DNA from: Taibaiella sp041660405
Lineage (GTDB): Bacteria > Bacteroidota > Bacteroidia > Chitinophagales > Chitinophagaceae
NCBI GenBank assembly: GCA_041660405.1
Contig: JBAZWL010000018.1
Span: forward strand, 1-64,000
Length of the DNA: 64,000 bases
Direction: 5' to 3'
The notes under the pieces are model-generated. The model saw only the letters and a list, made by a program, of their open reading frames with translations, searched no databases and was not told the origin of the DNA. Positions 28,748 to 38,409 of the stretch are shown here, piece by piece (positions within the stretch are counted from its first letter, which is position 1; each line of letters begins with the position of its first letter). A program made the position numbers and the translations under genes.

Positions 28748-30571
28748 ATGAAAAAAATTGTTCTGTGTACCCTTAGCATTTTAATATGCCTGTTGGTTGC
28801 TTTTTCCTTGTCTGCAACTAAAAAACAGGATATCCTTTCCCAAAGCACTATTTCACAATTCAGGCTGGATGCCAAAGCATTTGCCATAGCCACAACAACC
28901 TTACAAGATAAGCTGAACGGGCTTACTTCAGAAGATAAGGAGACTGTTGCAGAGGCCGTAACCGCATTGAAAGATACCAGGCTTGCTTATAAAAAGATTG
29001 AATTTTTTATGGAATACTATTTTAAGTATCCGGTCAATCTTTATAACCGCGCGCCTGTTTATGAAATTGAGGAGCCATATATGGAATTCCAGGCTCCTGT
29101 AGGTTTGCAGGTTATAGAAGATCTGTTATTGGATGAAGACCCTTTTCAAAACAAAAGAGCGTTACAGGAACAGGCAGAAACCATCAGCTCTTCTGCTGCG
29201 GATATACCCGCAATTATATATGGGTTAGAAACCAATGACGGGCAAATTGCAGCAGCAATAAGGCAAGAACTGATACGGATAATGACTTTAGGGATTACAG
29301 GTTACGATGCTCCCAAACTCAAGACCGGGATTGCAGAATCAGCGATAGCTTTGCAAGCAGCAAAAACAGTGTTGTTGCCCATTCTCGAAAACGTTCGGAG
29401 CAGGAATTCAGATAGCGTTTTATGGTACCTGGATGTAAGTTTAGAATATCTGGCGGAAAATATTCCTTTCGATGGTTTTGATAGAATGGGGTTCCTTACA
29501 AAGGCTGCGTTGCCTTTACAAATGCATCTTAATAATTTTATTAAAGATCAGCACTGGGACATTGACGATGCATCCATACTGAATTATAATACCCAAAACC
29601 TGTTTAGCCGGAACCCCTTTAAAACTGATTCTTTTCTTACTTATCCTAAAGATACCGGAGGCATGATTGCCCGCCTAGGAGAAGTGCTTTTTTTTGAAAA
29701 AAGATTGTCGGGAAATGGGGAAAGAAGCTGCGCTACATGTCATCGCCCGGATAAATATTTTACAGATGCACTTCCCAGAAGTATCGCTTTTAATAAAAGG
29801 GATACTGTAGCGCGTAATGCTCCTACCCTGCTTTATGCGGCTTTGCAGCATGGTCAGTTTTTAGACGCGAGGTCTGCATCTTTAGAAGAGCAGATCGTTG
29901 CAGTACTCGGCAATCCTGCTGAAATGAATGCAGACTTACAAAAGGTTTCGGGTAACATTAATGATAAAGTTTATCGGAAATTATTTAAAAAAGCATTCCC
30001 GAAAACAAAGAAAGATTCCTTGATTTCCGTTACCCGTATTTCAAGAGCTATTGCAGCTTATGAAAGGACACTTACGCCGTTCAACTCTCCTTTTGACAGG
30101 TATGTACAGGGTGATCACAGTGCAATGAATCCCGGCCAGATCAGAGGGTTTAATTTGTTTATGGGTAAAGCACAATGCGGCACTTGTCATTTTGCCCCGG
30201 TATTCAATGGCTTGCTTCCTCCTTTATACACCGTTACCGAACTTGAAGTTCTGGGTGTACCAAAAAATGGAAGCCTTACCCAACCTGTATGGGATGATGA
30301 TGAAGGAAGATATGGTGTCTTCAAAATTAAGTTCTATAAAGGAGCATTTAAAACACCTACCGTCCGCAATGCTAGTGCCACAGCACCTTACATGCATAAT
30401 GGAAACTTCAGAACGATGGAAGAGGTTATTGAGTTTTATAATAAAGGTGGTGGAGCTGGGATAGGTCTTGCCACACCAACACAAACACTTTCCGAACGTC
30501 CACTCAACCTTAGTCCTGCGGAAATAAAAGACATAGCTGACTTTATCACTTCTTTGAAAGATGAAATTTGA
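28748..30571 (+). CDS. Imelysin-like / di-heme cytochrome c peroxidase fusion
   Basis: A 607-residue periplasmic protein with an N-terminal signal segment (IVLCTLSILICLLVAFSLSA). Residues about 30-270 are all-helical and resemble the imelysin/EfeO fold; GLQVIE at 119-124 sits where that family has GxHxxE, with the His replaced by Gln. Residues about 300-607 form a MauG/CcpA-type di-heme domain with Cys328-x-x-Cys331-His332 and Cys477-x-x-Cys480-His481. Di-heme peroxidases reduce hydrogen peroxide or oxidise partners with electrons from cytochrome c. The fused helical domain suggests a link to metal binding or a docking role, by inference. The next gene, 68 bp away, is a secreted phosphatase on the same strand. 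Confidence 0.85.
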   Translation: MKKIVLCTLSILICLLVAFSLSATKKQDILSQSTISQFRLDAKAFAIATTTLQDKLNGLTSEDKETVAEAVTALKDTRLAYKKIEFFMEYYFKYPVNLYNRAPVYEIEEPYMEFQAPVGLQVIEDLLLDEDPFQNKRALQEQAETISSSAADIPAIIYGLETNDGQIAAAIRQELIRIMTLGITGYDAPKLKTGIAESAIALQAAKTVLLPILENVRSRNSDSVLWYLDVSLEYLAENIPFDGFDRMGFLTKAALPLQMHLNNFIKDQHWDIDDASILNYNTQNLFSRNPFKTDSFLTYPKDTGGMIARLGEVLFFEKRLSGNGERSCATCHRPDKYFTDALPRSIAFNKRDTVARNAPTLLYAALQHGQFLDARSASLEEQIVAVLGNPAEMNADLQKVSGNINDKVYRKLFKKAFPKTKKDSLISVTRISRAIAAYERTLTPFNSPFDRYVQGDHSAMNPGQIRGFNLFMGKAQCGTCHFAPVFNGLLPPLYTVTELEVLGVPKNGSLTQPVWDDDEGRYGVFKIKFYKGAFKTPTVRNASATAPYMHNGNFRTMEEVIEFYNKGGGAGIGLATPTQTLSERPLNLSPAEIKDIADFITSLKDEI

Positions 30572-30638
30572 TATATAAGAATAGCAATTGCCTGGAAACA
30601 ATTTGGTTACAATTACTTAACCCCCAAGGTGTTATTAA

Positions 30639-33600
30639 GTGATGAGAACGGACTTCCTTTGCGCAAAATTTTCCAATATGCTCAGAAAGATACCCGTTTT
30701 GCTATGTTCCGGCTTACTCCTGCTGGCTGGCACGGCAACCTATGCACAGCCGGTGCAGACATTGATCAGAACAGTTAACTCAGTAGAAGATGATGCGGAA
30801 CAATGTATACCAGGGGGCACTGGTATTTTTGGAAGGATGAACCTTGGCAGCTCAGATCTTGACATTAGTACTGATGGCACACAAAAACTGATGATGGGAA
30901 TGCGGTTCGAAAATCTGCCTATTCCTCCACAGGCTATTATCCAAAGCGCTTATATCCAGTTCACCACTAAGGGTGACTCAAACCCTGTTGCGGGTGACGT
31001 TTATATTACCGTACAAAACAGTGATAGTGCAGCCATATTTGTGGATACTTTATACAATATGTCGGGACGTCCAATGGTAGCAGATTCCGTACTATGGCCC
31101 ACTAATGCAAGTTCTACCTGGGCAAGTGCATCAGGCGGCACATCCGGCCCTGACCAGAAAACAACAAACTTTGCAAGTGTGCTGCAACAAGTAATCAACA
31201 GGCCGGGCTGGAATGGTAGTTCGCTTGTTGTCCTGATGAAGGGGGAAGGCGCTAAGTCGGCCTGGACTTACAATGGTAGCCCCTTATACGCTCCCAAGTT
31301 GATTATCCAGTATGAAGGCTATCCGACACCTATGCCGGTTATCAATTTTCCTATACCCAAAGCAAGCTCCTGGAAATACCTTGATGATGGTACAGATATG
31401 GGAACTGCCTGGACTGCCCCTGCTTTTAATGATTCCGCATGGGGTTATGGTCCTGGTAAATTGGGGTATAATGACAATGCAGCAGCAATTATTAATTATG
31501 GACCCAATCCTGCTAACCGGTATATAACTTATTATTTCAGGAAGCAAATCAATATACCCAACCTTGTAGCCCTTGATGATACGCTTGTCATTAGCCTGCT
31601 GAAAGATGACGGAGCAATTGTTTATATAAATGGCGCAGAAGCTCTGAGAAGCAATATGCCTTTGGGACCTGTTAATTATCAGACCAAAGCGCTTACCGAT
31701 ATTAACGGAACAGAAGAAGCTTCATATGCTTCTTATTATATTCCCAAAACATTACTTACAAATGGTATGAATATCATAGCTGTTGAAGTACATCAAAAAG
31801 ATAGCACCAGCGATGACCTGGGCTTTGATCTTGAACTAAAAGAAAGGGCACTACCGGCTTTGATCAGAGGCCCCTACCTGCAGATGGCTACAAGCAACAG
31901 TATGAACATCCGCTGGCGTACAGACGAGCCTGTAGCCGGACAGGTACATTATGGAACTTCGATTGGTGCTTTAACGCAAGTGACTGCTGATCCTGCACTA
32001 TTGACAGAACATGAGATCAAGCTTACAGGCCTCACGCCTTATACTAAATATTATTATTCCATTGGCACTTCCTATGGTTCTGCCTTACAGGGGGATACTG
32101 CCAATTACTTTTACACCCTTCCCATAGCCGGCAATACCGATAGTCTTTATCGGATTGGTGTGGTTGGCGATTGCGGCAATAACTCTACCAATCAGCGTAG
32201 CGTAAGAGATCAGTTGTCGGCTTACCTGGGGGGCAATTATATGAATGCCTGGATTTTATTGGGCGATAATGCCTATAATACCGGTACAGATGCAGAGTAT
32301 CAGGCTGAGTTCTTTAATATATACAAAGATCAGTTTCTGAAACAGAATCCATTATTCCCGGCACCCGGCAATCACGATTATGGCAATAGCCAAAGCTCAC
32401 CTTCTGTAGGGAATCATATTCTTGCACCTTATTACCAAAACTTCACGATGCCTATGCAAGGAGAGTCCGGTGGCCTGGCCTCTAACTCGGAAGCATTTTA
32501 TTCATTCGACATTGGTAATGTCCATTTCCTTTCCCTTGATTCTTATGGTAAGGAAGATGGGGCAACAACCAGGTTATATGATACAACCGGTGCACAGGTT
32601 CAATGGGTCAAACAAGATCTGGAAGCGAATAGCAACAAAGGCTGGATCGTTGTTTACTGGCATCATCCACCTTATACTATGGGCTCTCATAATTCAGATG
32701 CAGAAGCAGAGCTGGTTAACATCAGGCAGAAGTTTATCCGCATCCTGGAACGTTATGGCGTCGACTTGATTTTGTGTGGCCATAGCCATGATTATGAACG
32801 CTCCAAACTTATGCAAGGAAATTATGGTGCAGAAGCTTCATTTGATTCTACAATTCACAACCTAAACCAGTCTACCGGATTGTATAATGGCTCTGTCAAC
32901 TCATGCCCTTATATTAAAGATTCGACCAGCAATTACCAGGGTACTGTTTATGTAGTTTCCGGCTCTGCGGGACAACTTGAAGGAGAACAACCGAACTATC
33001 CGCATGATGCACTCCCATTTGCAAACTCAACAGTCGGAGGCTCTATGATCCTTGAGGTAAAAGGAAACCGTCTGGATGCTAAGTGGATATGTTCGGATGG
33101 AGTGATCCGCGATAAGTTTACCATGATGAAAGATGTGAACAAAAAGATAGTTGCTCCGATTTATAACGGGGAATCTATCAGTCTGGAAGCGAGTTTTAAC
33201 AGTGACTATACCTGGCAAGGTGTAAACAGCACAGATAAATCAGTAACTGTTAGTCCTGTCGATACTACTGTCTATACGGTAAAAGACAGTAATACCTGTC
33301 TTGCTGATACTTTTATAGTTCAGGTCCTTAGTGTTCCATTACCTCTTAGTTGGGGCTATATAAAAGCAAGTCATTATGATGTCCATTCCAATCTGGTATC
33401 CTGGCAAACATTGCAGGAAATGAATACCCGGGTATTTGAAGTAGAACGTTCTGAAAACGGTGTTTCTTTTGCCACTATCGGCACGGTACCTGCAGCAGGG
33501 AATTCCGCTGTTCCGGTTGCATATACTTTTCTGGACAAGACGATAACAAATGGGAAACCGGCATACTATTACCGCATACACCAAAAGGACATAGATGGAA

Positions 33601-33899
33601 AATCTGTGTATTCTTCTACTGTTCAGGTATCGGGTAACAACGGACTGGCGGCCAATACGGAAGTCATTGTAGTACCTAATCCCGGGCATATTAATCAAAT
33701 GCAAATACGTATAAGTGACAACAAATCGGTTACTGCAAACATTGTGTTGACAGATTTGTCGGGTAGAGTGATTACTAATAAAACATACCTGCTTACAAAT
33801 CAGGGGCAATTGTTCCTGCCGGAAATAAATAGCGGTATTTATCTTCTTTCTATTATCAGTGAAGGCAATTCAAGTGTAAGGAAAATAGTAATTCCATAA
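30639..33899 (+). CDS. T9SS purple-acid-phosphatase-like metallophosphoesterase
   Basis: A protein of up to 1086 residues. ATG at 30678 (MLRKIPVLLCSG) gives the best signal peptide (ending ATYAQ), so the true start may be there. Two beta-rich, jelly-roll-like domains (about 35-225 and 240-400) precede an FN3 domain of purple acid phosphatase type (IRGPYLQMATSNSMNIRWRT). The catalytic domain has the dinuclear metal motifs in order: GDCGNN, GDNAYN, GNHDYG, WHHPPY and GHSHDYERS. A LSWGYIKA...VSWQT.QE..TRVFEVERS domain and a T9SS type A tail (VVPNPGHIN...GIYLLSI...KIVIP) end it. It should hydrolyse phosphate esters outside the cell; the substrate is not known. Confidence 0.85.
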   Translation: MMRTDFLCAKFSNMLRKIPVLLCSGLLLLAGTATYAQPVQTLIRTVNSVEDDAEQCIPGGTGIFGRMNLGSSDLDISTDGTQKLMMGMRFENLPIPPQAIIQSAYIQFTTKGDSNPVAGDVYITVQNSDSAAIFVDTLYNMSGRPMVADSVLWPTNASSTWASASGGTSGPDQKTTNFASVLQQVINRPGWNGSSLVVLMKGEGAKSAWTYNGSPLYAPKLIIQYEGYPTPMPVINFPIPKASSWKYLDDGTDMGTAWTAPAFNDSAWGYGPGKLGYNDNAAAIINYGPNPANRYITYYFRKQINIPNLVALDDTLVISLLKDDGAIVYINGAEALRSNMPLGPVNYQTKALTDINGTEEASYASYYIPKTLLTNGMNIIAVEVHQKDSTSDDLGFDLELKERALPALIRGPYLQMATSNSMNIRWRTDEPVAGQVHYGTSIGALTQVTADPALLTEHEIKLTGLTPYTKYYYSIGTSYGSALQGDTANYFYTLPIAGNTDSLYRIGVVGDCGNNSTNQRSVRDQLSAYLGGNYMNAWILLGDNAYNTGTDAEYQAEFFNIYKDQFLKQNPLFPAPGNHDYGNSQSSPSVGNHILAPYYQNFTMPMQGESGGLASNSEAFYSFDIGNVHFLSLDSYGKEDGATTRLYDTTGAQVQWVKQDLEANSNKGWIVVYWHHPPYTMGSHNSDAEAELVNIRQKFIRILERYGVDLILCGHSHDYERSKLMQGNYGAEASFDSTIHNLNQSTGLYNGSVNSCPYIKDSTSNYQGTVYVVSGSAGQLEGEQPNYPHDALPFANSTVGGSMILEVKGNRLDAKWICSDGVIRDKFTMMKDVNKKIVAPIYNGESISLEASFNSDYTWQGVNSTDKSVTVSPVDTTVYTVKDSNTCLADTFIVQVLSVPLPLSWGYIKASHYDVHSNLVSWQTLQEMNTRVFEVERSENGVSFATIGTVPAAGNSAVPVAYTFLDKTITNGKPAYYYRIHQKDIDGKSVYSSTVQVSGNNGLAANTEVIVVPNPGHINQMQIRISDNKSVTANIVLTDLSGRVITNKTYLLTNQGQLFLPEINSGIYLLSIISEGNSSVRKIVIP

Positions 33900-34355
33900 G
33901 ATTGCTATTTAGCCCAAGTTGCTAATAAAAGAATTTTTTGTTTTCAGATTATTTAAACATTGTGTGTTTATCTGTTGTGTGAAGGCAGTGGCTGTTTTAC
34001 GGTCGCTGCATTTTTTTATCGCATGAAAACGGTATGTGAAGGAAAAAAGTAAGTAATTAACTCGTTTTCTTAGTGCCACGCACATTCTAAGATATTACAA
34101 GCTAAAGATATGCGCAAATGCGTACATCAACCCCCGAAACCCTAGTGGAATGTACAATGGACTGTGTGTTGTGGCGTATCAAAATAGCCTAAGGGATTCC
34201 CCTTTAGGAAACTGATTGCTGAATGTGTAAATTCCAATTTTATTTCTCCCTTATTGGTGATTTTTTGCTATTCTCTATTTGTCAATTTACCGATACCAAG
34301 CAGCACCTCAATATTGCTTTGTTTTCTCTTTGGAATTTTATAGACCATATTTCAT
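33900..34355. other. Intergenic region with a solo IS end
   Basis: No gene is supported. The only recognisable object is the 76-bp solo IS terminus at 34080-34155. The rest is AT-rich. Confidence 0.5.
34080..34155. repeat. Solo IS terminus, second clear example
   Basis: Left arm GCACATTCTAAGATATTACA, core TATGCGCAAATGCGTACA and right arm ending CCTAGTGGAATGTAC occur in the same order and length as at 17382-17456. The inner right arm has drifted (AACCCCCGAAACCC). There is no transposase sequence on either side, so this is a lone unit far from any full copy. Confidence 0.6.
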
Positions 34356-35390
34356 TTATGGTAATGCAATCTGTAATACGATACGGCCTTCAATCTCACC
34401 TTTTTTCATCTGGTCGAATACAGAATTGATATCTTCCAGTTTTGCGATGTGTATAGTAGCCTTTACTTTGCCTTCTACTGCAAAAGCGATGGCTTCCTGC
34501 ATATCCTTCCGGGTACCGACAATGGAACCTCTTACAGTATAACGGTTGAGCACAGTATCAAAAATGGGCAGGTCAAAACTACCGGGAGGCAGACCATTCA
34601 AAGAAATTGTTCCTTTTCTGCGTAGTGTAGAAAGACCTTGTTTAAAAGCAATGGGTGACACAGCCGTTACCAAAACACCATGCATCCCACCTGTTTCTTT
34701 TTTCAGGTAAGTACCCGGATCTTCTTGTCTTGCATTAACAGTAAGATCTGCACCAAGGCTACGGGCCAGGGCCAGCTTGTCATCCGCCACATCAATAGCT
34801 GCTACATGCAGTCCCATAGCTTTGGCGTATTGTACAGCCAGGTGTCCCAAGCCTCCAATACCAGATATTGCTACCCATTCACCAGGTTTAGCTTCTGTTT
34901 CTTTCAAACCTTTATATACGGTAACACCGGCACAAGTGATCGGAGCCATTTCTGCGAAATTGATGCCCGCAGGAAAACGTGCTACATAGCGGGCATCGGC
35001 CACTACGTATTCGGCATAACTTCCGTCGACGCTGTAACCACCATTCTGCTGCGATTCACAAAGCGTTTCCCAACCAGTGATACAATATTCACAATAGCCG
35101 CAGGCACTGAACAACCAAGGCACGCCTACGATATCGCCTTCCTTAACCTGATGTACGCCTCTACCCAAAGCTACCACGTAGCCTACGCCTTCATGTCCGG
35201 GAATAAGAGGTAATTGGGGCTTTACAGGCCAGTCGCCTTCGCAGGCATGGAGATCAGTATGGCAAACGCCACTCGTGATGATCTTTACGAGCACCTGGTT
35301 TTCACCCGGTTCTTTCACCGGAACTTCTTCAATTTGCAAAGGTGTGCCGAAAGCATGAAGTACGGCAGCTTTCATTGTTTTGGGTATCAT
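34356..35390 (-). CDS. adhP: Zinc-dependent alcohol dehydrogenase, AdhP type
   Basis: A 344-residue medium-chain dehydrogenase, normal length. Catalytic zinc ligands are Cys43 (SGVCHTD), His66-Glu67 (GHEGVG) and a Cys in the PITCAGVTVYKG segment. The structural zinc is held by Cys97, Cys100, Cys103 and Cys111. The NAD-binding Rossmann motif reads GIGGLGHLAVQYAKA. It should interconvert primary alcohols and aldehydes with NAD(H). MKAAVLHAF at residue 6 is an alternative start. The gene faces away from the YceI operon across a region with a TGAC-N4-GTCA palindrome, so the two may be co-regulated. Confidence 0.9.
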   Translation of the reverse strand: MIPKTMKAAVLHAFGTPLQIEEVPVKEPGENQVLVKIITSGVCHTDLHACEGDWPVKPQLPLIPGHEGVGYVVALGRGVHQVKEGDIVGVPWLFSACGYCEYCITGWETLCESQQNGGYSVDGSYAEYVVADARYVARFPAGINFAEMAPITCAGVTVYKGLKETEAKPGEWVAISGIGGLGHLAVQYAKAMGLHVAAIDVADDKLALARSLGADLTVNARQEDPGTYLKKETGGMHGVLVTAVSPIAFKQGLSTLRRKGTISLNGLPPGSFDLPIFDTVLNRYTVRGSIVGTRKDMQEAIAFAVEGKVKATIHIAKLEDINSVFDQMKKGEIEGRIVLQIALP

Positions 35391-35763
35391 TTGTAGCGTG
35401 TTTAAATAATCGTAAACGAAAGCCTGTTTTTATTAGAAATATGGTTACAAAGAAACACCAGAGCGTTCAGGCTTTCAATGACAACCAACAGCAACATTAA
35501 TGACGTATGTCAGTCAACGTGGTGAAGCCAGCCCTGAAAAAGATTTCCCGCAGAAAAGTGATTATCCTCATAGGCGTAGACAACGAATGTCATGCTATGT
35601 TCTAACCTAACTCATCGTTTTCGTTTACACACGAAGCGATCTTTGCCCTGTCGTTTTGATGATTGTATGCAGGTAGTGCAAACACACCTCAACCTACCAG
35701 ACAAAACGGTCTCAGCAGATCTTTCCGAATAACATTTATTCCACTATTAAAATAACAAAACCA
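35391..35763. other. Divergent regulatory region adhP / YceI
   Basis: No gene is supported. It contains one TGA-N6-TCA palindrome (35501-35512). I could not find a full TTG-N20-TAnnTTTG promoter for either side. Confidence 0.5.
35501..35512. promoter_or_regulatory. Possible Crp/Fnr-family operator
   Basis: TGAC-GTAT-GTCA is a perfect 4-bp inverted repeat with the TGA-N6-TCA spacing used by Crp/Fnr/Dnr regulators. It sits about 110 bp upstream of adhP and 250 bp upstream of the YceI gene. Short palindromes can arise by chance; similar ones occur at 38549 and 38571. Confidence 0.35.
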
Positions 35764-36354
35764 ATGAACATGTTTCCCCGTATCCGTATTATGGCTACCC
35801 TGGCGCTGGTATTAACCGGTGGCTTCCTGTATGCCCAGTCTTCTTACCCGCTTTCCGGAGATTGCTCCATTAAGATCCACGGTGATTCCAATCTGCATGG
35901 CTGGGAAGAAACCGCAAAAAAAGTAAGCGGTAGCAGCCAGATATCCTGGAACAGCGATGGCACCTTTAATGTAACCGCACTTCGGCTGGCTATAGATGTT
36001 ATGTCCATCAAAAGCACCGAGGGCTCTACTATGAACAACAAAACTTATAAGGCCTTAAATGCAAGTAAAAACCCTAGCATCACTTTTACCCTTACAACTC
36101 CACTCAAATCCGTAGCCAATGGCAGCATGATCAACGCAACTGGCAACCTGACCATTGCAGGCGTGACCCGGCAGGTTGTATTGCATGTAAAAGCAACCAC
36201 CTATGGACATAGCAAGATCGTATTCGATGGTTCTCAAAAGATCAAAATGAGCGAATTCGGCATTACTCCGCCCACTGCTCTTTTAGGTACTTTAAAAGTA
36301 GCCGACAATGTGACCATCAAGTTTATAACAAATTTTGCAACCAATATTATCTAA
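35764..36354 (+). CDS. YceI-family periplasmic protein
   Basis: A 196-residue secreted protein with a signal peptide ending near GGFLYAQ. The mature part is the YceI lipocalin-like barrel: CSIKIHGDSNLHGWEE, LRLAIDVMSIKS, MNNKTYKALNASKNPSITFTL, LTIAGVTRQVVLHV. YceI proteins bind polyprenyl-type lipids or similar amphiphiles. No enzyme activity is known for most. It heads an apparent three-gene group with an outer-membrane barrel (26 bp on) and another YceI-like protein. Confidence 0.85.
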   Translation: MNMFPRIRIMATLALVLTGGFLYAQSSYPLSGDCSIKIHGDSNLHGWEETAKKVSGSSQISWNSDGTFNVTALRLAIDVMSIKSTEGSTMNNKTYKALNASKNPSITFTLTTPLKSVANGSMINATGNLTIAGVTRQVVLHVKATTYGHSKIVFDGSQKIKMSEFGITPPTALLGTLKVADNVTIKFITNFATNII

Positions 36355-36379
36355 CAAACAAACCATTAAAATCTAAAAA

Positions 36380-37732
36380 ATGAAAATCGCATTCTATTCA
36401 TTATCCATGTTGTTCATGACCCTTGCCGCTTTCAGAACAACAGCACAGCACTCTACCCTACAGTTTCTGCGCTCAGACGACATTCAGTATTTCCGCCACA
36501 ATGATAAAAACGGCATCAATACTTTTGAGACTACAAAGAATGATTCTGCCGGATTCTCTGGCCTTAAGGTGAAGCTGGGCGGCAGCTTTACCCAGGATTT
36601 CCAAGGACTGCGGGCTAGCAACAGCGCCGATCCTGTAATGGTCAACGGTGTCAATACCAATCAAGTGACCACACTGACCAATGGCTTTAACCTGGCTATG
36701 GCCAACCTCAACATTGATGTTCAGTTGGCTGATGGTATCAGAATGAACCTCACTACCTACCTCTCTACGAGGCACCATGAAGAAACCTGGGTAAAGGGGG
36801 GCTATATCCAGTTTGACAAACTTCCTTTCCTGAAAAGCAATGTCATTGACCGGATCATGGATCATGTTACGATCAAAGTGGGTGATTTCGAAGTGGATTA
36901 CGGCGATCAACATTTCAGGAGAACAGATGGTGGTAACAGTATTTATAACCCTTTCGTGGAAAATTACATTATGGATGCTTTTGCAACAGAGATCGGTGGC
37001 GAGATCTATTACCATACTAATAACGGCCTTTTTGCTATGGCAGGTATCAGCAATGGCGCTCTGAACCCGACCGTAATTGCCCCAAGCAAAACCGATGCCG
37101 CAACTGGTAAAGTTAACCGCAATTATCCCGCATTTCATGGTAAGATCGGCTTTGACCGCCAACTGAACGAAGATTTCCGGTTACGAATCACCGGTTCTTA
37201 TTATGGCATTCAAAGTGCTTCAAACAACACATTATATTGGGGTGATCGTGCTGGTTCCCATTACTTCATGGTGATGGAGAATACCGCTGCAAATGCAACA
37301 GACAATGCATGGTCCGGCCGCTACAATCCTTCCTTCAGCCAAGAAGTGAATGCATTTACGATCAACCCTTTCCTGAAATACAAAGGGCTTGAATTGTTTG
37401 CTACCTATGAACTGGTACGTGGTCGCACCATTACCGAAACCGATACACGCAAAGCCACACAATATGCAGCCGATCTGATATACCGCTTCACTACCGGCAA
37501 AGAGAATTTCTGGATCGGTGCGCGCTACAACAATGTTTCCACAACACTTGCTGGCAGCCTTGCTGATGTAAGTATAGACAGGATCACCGGATCTGCCGGA
37601 TGGTTCCTAACCCGCAACATTATGTTGAAAGCAGAATACGTAAGCCAGGTATATCACGATTTTCCAAAAGCTAATATTCGTTCCGGCGGCAAGTTCAGCG
37701 GTGTAATGGTAGAAGCTTCCGTTGGTTTTTAA
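36380..37732 (+). CDS. Predicted outer-membrane beta-barrel protein
   Basis: A 450-residue protein with a signal peptide (LSMLFMTLAAFRTTAQ). Alternating hydrophobic and polar strands rich in Tyr, Phe and Gly, plus the terminal aromatic residue in MVEASVGF, fit a porin-like barrel. Motifs such as VKVGDFEVDYGDQHFRRTDG and KGLELFATYELVRGRT recall porins with long extracellular loops, but I cannot name the family. Being sandwiched between two YceI-like genes suggests that it handles the same lipid-like ligand. Confidence 0.7.
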   Translation: MKIAFYSLSMLFMTLAAFRTTAQHSTLQFLRSDDIQYFRHNDKNGINTFETTKNDSAGFSGLKVKLGGSFTQDFQGLRASNSADPVMVNGVNTNQVTTLTNGFNLAMANLNIDVQLADGIRMNLTTYLSTRHHEETWVKGGYIQFDKLPFLKSNVIDRIMDHVTIKVGDFEVDYGDQHFRRTDGGNSIYNPFVENYIMDAFATEIGGEIYYHTNNGLFAMAGISNGALNPTVIAPSKTDAATGKVNRNYPAFHGKIGFDRQLNEDFRLRITGSYYGIQSASNNTLYWGDRAGSHYFMVMENTAANATDNAWSGRYNPSFSQEVNAFTINPFLKYKGLELFATYELVRGRTITETDTRKATQYAADLIYRFTTGKENFWIGARYNNVSTTLAGSLADVSIDRITGSAGWFLTRNIMLKAEYVSQVYHDFPKANIRSGGKFSGVMVEASVGF

Positions 37733-37785
37733 GATTGCATAATGATTTATAAAACTAATTAGTCATCCAGTCAATTTTGCGGATC

Positions 37786-38409
37786 ATGCGATGCAAAGGA
37801 ATAATCCTGCTTTTGATGCTTTTTGCCTTGTTGGGTGTGTCCTTCAAGGTTAGCAAGTCTATCGATGTTACCTATTCCTTTGCAAAAGAAAGCAGGTTGA
37901 GCATTGTGGGGACAACCAATGTAGCCGGGTTCGGTTGTGTGTCCCATGAATTGTCTTCCGTATTGCGCGCCACAGTTTATCCAGACGATGCCGGAACTGA
38001 TATAGCATTTAAAAATGCAGTATTGAATGTGGGCGTTGACTTATTGGATTGCGGGAACAGTAAAATGAACAAAGATCTTTGTCGTGCATTGCAATCCGGT
38101 AAATATCCTTATATAACCATCTGCCTTTCCTCGATTAAAAGTACGGGGAAGGCAGATGGTATTGCTACAGAATGGATTGAATTTATAGCCAGAATAACGA
38201 TCACAACCGCCGGAGTAAGTCAACCAGCATCTGTCCTGTTCCGGGCCACGAAGCTAGATGAGTCACAACTGCGTATTACCGGTCAGCATACGCTATTGCT
38301 AAGCAGCTTCGGGATAAAACCACCTACTGCTCTACTTGGAGCAGTTAAAGTGCGCGATGCCATTACGATTAAATTCGATTTGCTGATGAGTATGCGGATC
38401 ATAGTATAA
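37786..38409 (+). CDS. YceI-like periplasmic protein, second copy
   Basis: A 207-residue protein from ATG 37786 (MRCKGIILLLMLFALLGVSF; an in-frame TTG lies nine bases upstream). The hydrophobic start is a signal peptide or membrane anchor. The rest follows the YceI plan: LSIVGTTNVAGFGC, AVLNVGVDLLDCGNSKMNKDLCRALQSGKYPYI, ITITTAGVSQPASV and FGIKPPTALLGAVKVRDAITIKFDL. The ending closely parallels FGITPPTALLGTLKVADNVTIKF of the first YceI gene, so they are paralogues. Extra cysteines are not shared with the first copy. Confidence 0.75.
   Translation: MRCKGIILLLMLFALLGVSFKVSKSIDVTYSFAKESRLSIVGTTNVAGFGCVSHELSSVLRATVYPDDAGTDIAFKNAVLNVGVDLLDCGNSKMNKDLCRALQSGKYPYITICLSSIKSTGKADGIATEWIEFIARITITTAGVSQPASVLFRATKLDESQLRITGQHTLLLSSFGIKPPTALLGAVKVRDAITIKFDLLMSMRIIV

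Noticed and set aside
36473..37162. 229-codon minus-strand open frame inside the barrel gene
   Set aside because: It lies opposite a well-supported coding region with signal peptide and barrel pattern. The peptide has no recognisable domain and is a codon-bias shadow.
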